A stretch of DNA of 9,769 nucleotides, from NCBI GenBank assembly GCA_035497315.1, contig DATJDU010000004.1:1-9769 (forward strand), given 5' to 3'. Positions 7,301 to 9,769 of this stretch are shown piece by piece (position 1 is the first letter of the stretch; each line of letters starts with the position of its first letter). Below the pieces are notes generated by a model that was not told where the DNA came from, searched no databases, and saw nothing but the letters and a program-made list of their open reading frames with translations. Origin of the DNA: Andeanibacterium sp035497315. GTDB lineage: Bacteria > Pseudomonadota > Alphaproteobacteria > Sphingomonadales > Sphingomonadaceae. The position numbers and the translations under genes were made by a program.

Positions 7301-7531
7301 ATCCTCGGCACCCTGCCGCTGGTGATCGCGAGCGGCGCGGGGGCGGAATTGCGCCAGGCGCTGGGCACAGCGGTGTTCTTCGGTATGGCCGGGGTCACGG
7401 CATTCGGCCTGCTGTTCACGCCTACTTTCTACGTGGTCTGCCGCAATCTGGGCGACTGGCTGGCGCAATTGCGCCGCCGCCCCGCCACCGATGACGGCGC
7501 CGCCGACCACGCCCTGCAACCCGCCGAATAG
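4340..7531 (+). CDS. RND multidrug efflux pump, inner-membrane transporter (HAE1, AcrB/MexF-like)
   Basis: A 1063-residue proton-driven drug exporter of full family length, expected to work as a trimer. It opens with the signature MRLSRFFIDRPIFA and TM1 (about 10-32), followed by the first large periplasmic loop, TM2-TM6 (about 340-500), TM7 (about 546-564), the second periplasmic loop, and TM8-TM12 (about 875-1035). The proton-relay residues are present: the Asp pair at 409-410 in GIVVDDAIVVVENVER on TM4, and Lys945 in ALAAKNAILIVEFA on TM10, equivalent to AcrB D407/D408 and K940. By eye it fits the MexF/OqxB side of the family better than AcrB itself, but this is a judgement without alignment. 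AGAGGG (4327-4332) lies 7 bases before the ATG. It has no frameshift or missing core motif and looks functional. The substrate cannot be read from the sequence; toxic organic compounds or antibiotics are typical. Confidence 0.97.
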   Translation: MRLSRFFIDRPIFAAVIAVLITVVGAISYFFLPVSQYPDIVPPTVTVSAVYPGASAETVAETVANPIEQEINGVEGMLYQSSQSTGDGRVVITVTFEQGTDLDEAQVLVQNRVAIATPRLPADVQRLGVVTKKTSPDFLLVVNLISPDGSLDREYLSNYAQTRIKDRLARLDGVGDVQLFGSRDLSMRVWIDPTRAAAYGLTAGDIVSALRAQNVQVAAGTLGQPPSGSSAFQLNVETQGRFTEPAQFADVVIRTDAEGRQVRVSDVARVELGAEDYGTSAYLGDKDSVIIPTFQRPGSNALAAAEGIKAEMDELAKEFPEGMEYRIVYNPTEFIAKSVDAVVHTLFEAIVLVVLVIIVFLQKWRAAVIPVLAIPVSLIGTFAVLASLGYSLNNLSLFGLVLAIGIVVDDAIVVVENVERNIEEGLSPYQAARASMDEVAAALVAIVLVLCAVFVPTLFIGGLSGAFYQQFAVTISAATIISLVLSLTLSPAFAALLLRPSRRAPEHARWQLLVERAGDRFNRAFERFSTSYARLTTRLVSMPKRMMATYAGLIALTIGSLWWTPTGFIPAQDQGYFFTIIQLPPGSATSRTDEVMKKVAERMLPIPGIRNSVMLSGFDGASETRNASSAAAYWVLDDFEERAANGQTIDSLMEEARKATADITEARLMIVKPPLIRGIGSAGGYRLMIEDRDGQGYKALEQVSNDLVAKANQTEGLSGVYTFFDTATPRVYADIDRKKAELLGVPPERVFEALQVYLGSAFVNDFNLLGRTYRVTAQADEQFRQSKADIANLQTRSDNGAMVPLGAVATFEDKAGPYRVTRYNLAPAVAVDGDTAPGYASGHSLDTLEQLAQSSLPRGFTHEWTGIAYQQKFAGNTAGLVFAMAVLFVFLVLAAQYESLVMPLAIILIVPMCLLAAMLGINIRGMDNNVLTQIGLVVLIALAAKNAILIVEFARQGEERHGYTPVEAAIHAAEQRLRPILMTSFAFILGTLPLVIASGAGAELRQALGTAVFFGMAGVTAFGLLFTPTFYVVCRNLGDWLAQLRRRPATDDGAADHALQPAE

Positions 7532-7542
7532 GAGCCGCTCCC

Positions 7543-8976
7543 ATGATGTTCTCTCGCGCTTCCACTCGCGGTCTTTTGGCCTCCCTATCCGCGCTGGCGC
7601 TGGCCGCCTGCGCGGTCGGGCCGGACTTCGTCGCACCCGTCCGCCCCCAGGCGACGTCCGGCCCGTTTCTTTCCGCAGCCGATCCGGCCTTCAGCTCCGA
7701 ACAGGCGGCTGGAGACTGGTGGCGGCTCTATGACGATCCGGTCCTCGACGGGCTGGTGAGCGATGCGCTTGCCGCCAATGCCGACATCCGCGTTGCGCTC
7801 GCCAATATCGAGAAAGCGCGGGCAGGGCTGCGCGGATCGCGCGCCGGACGGCTGCCGCAGGGCTCCATTGGTGCGGGTGCAACTTACGGCCGCGTGCCGG
7901 AGACGCAGCGCGCCGCAGGTGCGAACCGGGAGGATTGGTCGATCGATGCCGGGCTGGAAGTGGGTTACGAACTCGACCTGTTCGGCCGCGTGGGGCGTGA
8001 CATAGAGGCCTCCAGGGGCGACCTCGAAGCGGCGCGAGCCGATGCCGACGCGGTGCGCGTAATGGTGGTGGCCGATACGACCCGCGCCTATGCCGACGCC
8101 GCATCGGGCGCAGCGCGGCTGGCTGTGGCGCAGAGGATCGTGGGACTGCTGGATCGTTCCCTCGAACTGACCCGCAAGCGTTATGAGGCCGGCCTCGCCA
8201 CCGGGCTCGATGTAGCGCAGATCGGTGCCTTGCGCGATCAGCGTGCAGCGGAAATTCCCCAGATAGAAGCGGAAAGGCAGGCGGCCCTGTTCCGGCTCGC
8301 CACCCTGACCGGGCGGCCCCCGGCAGACCTTCCTGCCATTGCCGCTACTCGCTCGGTGAGTCTTGAGGTCGCGCATGCGATCCCGGTGGGCGATGGGGCC
8401 GCGCTGCTTGCCCGGCGACCTGATGTGCGCGCCGCCGAGAGCCGTCTGGCCGCTTCCACAGCGCGGATCGGTGTCGCCACGGCCGATCTTTATCCGCGTA
8501 TCACCTTGGGTGGATCGATTGGTTCGACCGGCTCCGACATCGGCGATATCTTCGGCGGAGGGCCGCTGCGCTGGCTGCTTGGCCCGCTGCTGAGCTGGAC
8601 ATTCCCCAATCAGGAACCGGCCCGTGCACGGATCGCTGCGGCTGAGGCTGATACGCAGGGCCGCCTGGCGGAGTTCGACGGGGCAGTGCTGGGCGCGCTG
8701 GAGGAGACGGAAACCGCGCTTTCCTTTTATGCCCGCTCGCTCGAACGGCGCCATGCGCTGCAATCCGCGCGCGATCAGGCGCGGAGGGCGGCCGACATCA
8801 CCGATGCCCAATTGCGCGAAGGTTCGGTGGATTCGCTGCGCGTGCTCGACGCCCAGCGGACTTATGCCGAAGCGGAAGCAGCGCTGGCCGATCAGGATGC
8901 GGACGTCTCACGCCGTCAGATCGACCTGTTCCGCGCGCTTGGCGGGGGTTGGGGGGAGGCCGAGAGTGTGGGCTGA
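7543..8976 (+). CDS. RND efflux outer-membrane lipoprotein channel (NodT/OprM family)
   Basis: A 477-residue outer-membrane factor, the exit duct of the tripartite pump. The N-terminus is a lipoprotein signal peptide ending in the lipobox LAAC (Cys23), followed by AVGPDF, the usual start of mature NodT/OprM proteins. Two repeats typical of outer-membrane efflux proteins follow. Recognisable parts include WWRLYDDPVLDGLV, the periplasmic-helix stretch YELDLFGRVGRD, YEAGLATGLDVAQ, LLARRPDVRAAESRLAASTARIG (split by the fold's helices) and the repeat-2 motif LREGSVDSLRVLDAQR. The length is normal. AGGAG (7530-7534) overlaps the stop codon of the pump gene and lies 8 bases before the ATG, so translation is probably coupled. 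A second in-frame ATG follows immediately (7546); either would give the same mature protein. Last gene of the operon. Confidence 0.95.
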   Translation: MMFSRASTRGLLASLSALALAACAVGPDFVAPVRPQATSGPFLSAADPAFSSEQAAGDWWRLYDDPVLDGLVSDALAANADIRVALANIEKARAGLRGSRAGRLPQGSIGAGATYGRVPETQRAAGANREDWSIDAGLEVGYELDLFGRVGRDIEASRGDLEAARADADAVRVMVVADTTRAYADAASGAARLAVAQRIVGLLDRSLELTRKRYEAGLATGLDVAQIGALRDQRAAEIPQIEAERQAALFRLATLTGRPPADLPAIAATRSVSLEVAHAIPVGDGAALLARRPDVRAAESRLAASTARIGVATADLYPRITLGGSIGSTGSDIGDIFGGGPLRWLLGPLLSWTFPNQEPARARIAAAEADTQGRLAEFDGAVLGALEETETALSFYARSLERRHALQSARDQARRAADITDAQLREGSVDSLRVLDAQRTYAEAEAALADQDADVSRRQIDLFRALGGGWGEAESVG

Positions 8977-8988
8977 CCTTCCTTCCTG

Positions 8989-9768
8989 TCATCTGCGCCT
9001 GATCCACATCACCACGCCTGCAATGGATGAGGCCGCGGTCAGCAGGCCGAACAGGCTGACGAAGATGCGATAGGGCCAGCCGAAGACATCGCCAGTGTGG
9101 AGCAAGCGCACCGCCTTGTCCAAGGCGTCCGCCCCGGTGCTGCCGAAGGGACTGCGGAAGCCGAGCTGGCGGCCGGATACTTCATCGAACCACACCACGG
9201 TGGAGCCGCGGTCGGTCGGGCCATCAAGGCTGGTGCGGGCATAATAGCCGATTGCGTGTGCAAAGGAATTGAAGCTGATCGCTTCCGGCCCGCGAATGGT
9301 GAAGCCCTGCCGCGCGGCTTCACGCGCCATCAGCCGTGAGCCGATTTCCACGGCGGCCTGCGGGTTCAGCTTCTCGCCCTGTGCTGGGCTGGGATTCTGC
9401 GGCGGGGTATAGAGCCCCTGCGCACCAAAGAAGCGCTGCACCGGCTGGTGGACGCTGTCGAGATTGAAGGCCACGGCTGACCAGGCGAACACCAGCATCA
9501 TCGGCCAGACCCACAGCCCGCTCGCGCGATGCAGATCGTAAGCGAAGATGCGCGATCCCTGCTTGCGGCGGATTTTCCAGGCCGGGCCCCAGGTGCGCAG
9601 CCGCTCCGGCAGAGTGCCCTTGCGGCCGCGCGGGAGGCTGAGGACGAGGCCGGCAAGGCAGACCGGCACCCAGATCAGCGCGGCAAGGCCCAGCACGAAC
9701 CTGCCCCACGGTCCGGCGGCGAGCGTGTAATGGAACCGGACGAGGAACGGCATGACATTCACCGCACC
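8989..9768 (-). CDS. PepSY-associated transmembrane protein, N-terminal part outside the window
   Basis: The frame is open to the right edge, so the GTG at 9762 is not taken as the start; 259 C-terminal residues are visible. Three hydrophobic segments are seen (numbered from 9762): about 22-43 (VLGLAALIWVPVCLAGLVLSL), 82-100, and 232-254 just before the terminal RRR. Family marks are the DLHRASGLW motif at the start of the second segment (His78) and LHTGDVFGWPYRIF before the third (His222), with a periplasmic PepSY-like part between. Proteins of this family, such as PiuB and FoxB, are linked to iron-siderophore uptake or reduction, often next to TonB receptor genes; that function is inferred here. 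It faces the efflux operon, with only 12 bases between the two stop codons and no hairpin terminator seen there. Confidence 0.85.
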   Translation of the reverse strand, partial: GAVNVMPFLVRFHYTLAAGPWGRFVLGLAALIWVPVCLAGLVLSLPRGRKGTLPERLRTWGPAWKIRRKQGSRIFAYDLHRASGLWVWPMMLVFAWSAVAFNLDSVHQPVQRFFGAQGLYTPPQNPSPAQGEKLNPQAAVEIGSRLMAREAARQGFTIRGPEAISFNSFAHAIGYYARTSLDGPTDRGSTVVWFDEVSGRQLGFRSPFGSTGADALDKAVRLLHTGDVFGWPYRIFVSLFGLLTAASSIAGVVMWIRRR

Positions 9769-9769
9769 C

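Noticed and set aside
7585..8811. 408-codon open frame on the minus strand
   Set aside because: Antisense to the NodT-type lipoprotein gene; low-complexity Arg/Gly-rich product with no motif.

Overview
The window is GC-rich, densely coded, chromosome-like DNA. Protein style and gene order suggest an alphaproteobacterium, most likely a sphingomonad; this is inference, since there is no rRNA or other marker gene. No tRNA, rRNA, CRISPR array, insertion sequence or phage gene was seen.

Layout. (1) Positions 2-1954 hold the 3' three-quarters of a cation-pumping P-type ATPase that begins outside the window. (2) After a 108-base gap comes a TetR-family repressor gene (2063-2671). (3) Positions 2672-3062 carry no convincing protein gene. 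They hold a promoter, two operator-like inverted repeats and a long GC-rich leader with several strong hairpins and a perfect 20-bp palindrome. (4) Positions 3063-8976 are a complete tripartite RND efflux operon in the order periplasmic adaptor, inner-membrane pump, outer-membrane lipoprotein channel. The genes are separated by only 20 and 11 bases, and each has a good ribosome binding site. (5) Convergent to the operon, 12 bases beyond it, is the C-terminal part of a PepSY-type membrane protein on the minus strand, running off the right edge.

How it works together. The three pump proteins should form one envelope-spanning efflux machine of the MexEF-OprN/AcrAB-TolC type. The TetR protein next to it is the likely local repressor. 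The sequence supports this: an inverted repeat with arms close to ATACC and GGTAT around a 4-base spacer occurs three times, once over the regulator's own -10 region and start codon and twice around the pump promoter. A 23-base stretch around two of these sites agrees at 18 positions.

The genes belong to well-known families. The least expected part is the regulatory DNA: the three-site operator set, a possibly leaderless repressor mRNA, and a roughly 300-base structured 5' leader before the adaptor gene. I found no convincing new multi-gene system.
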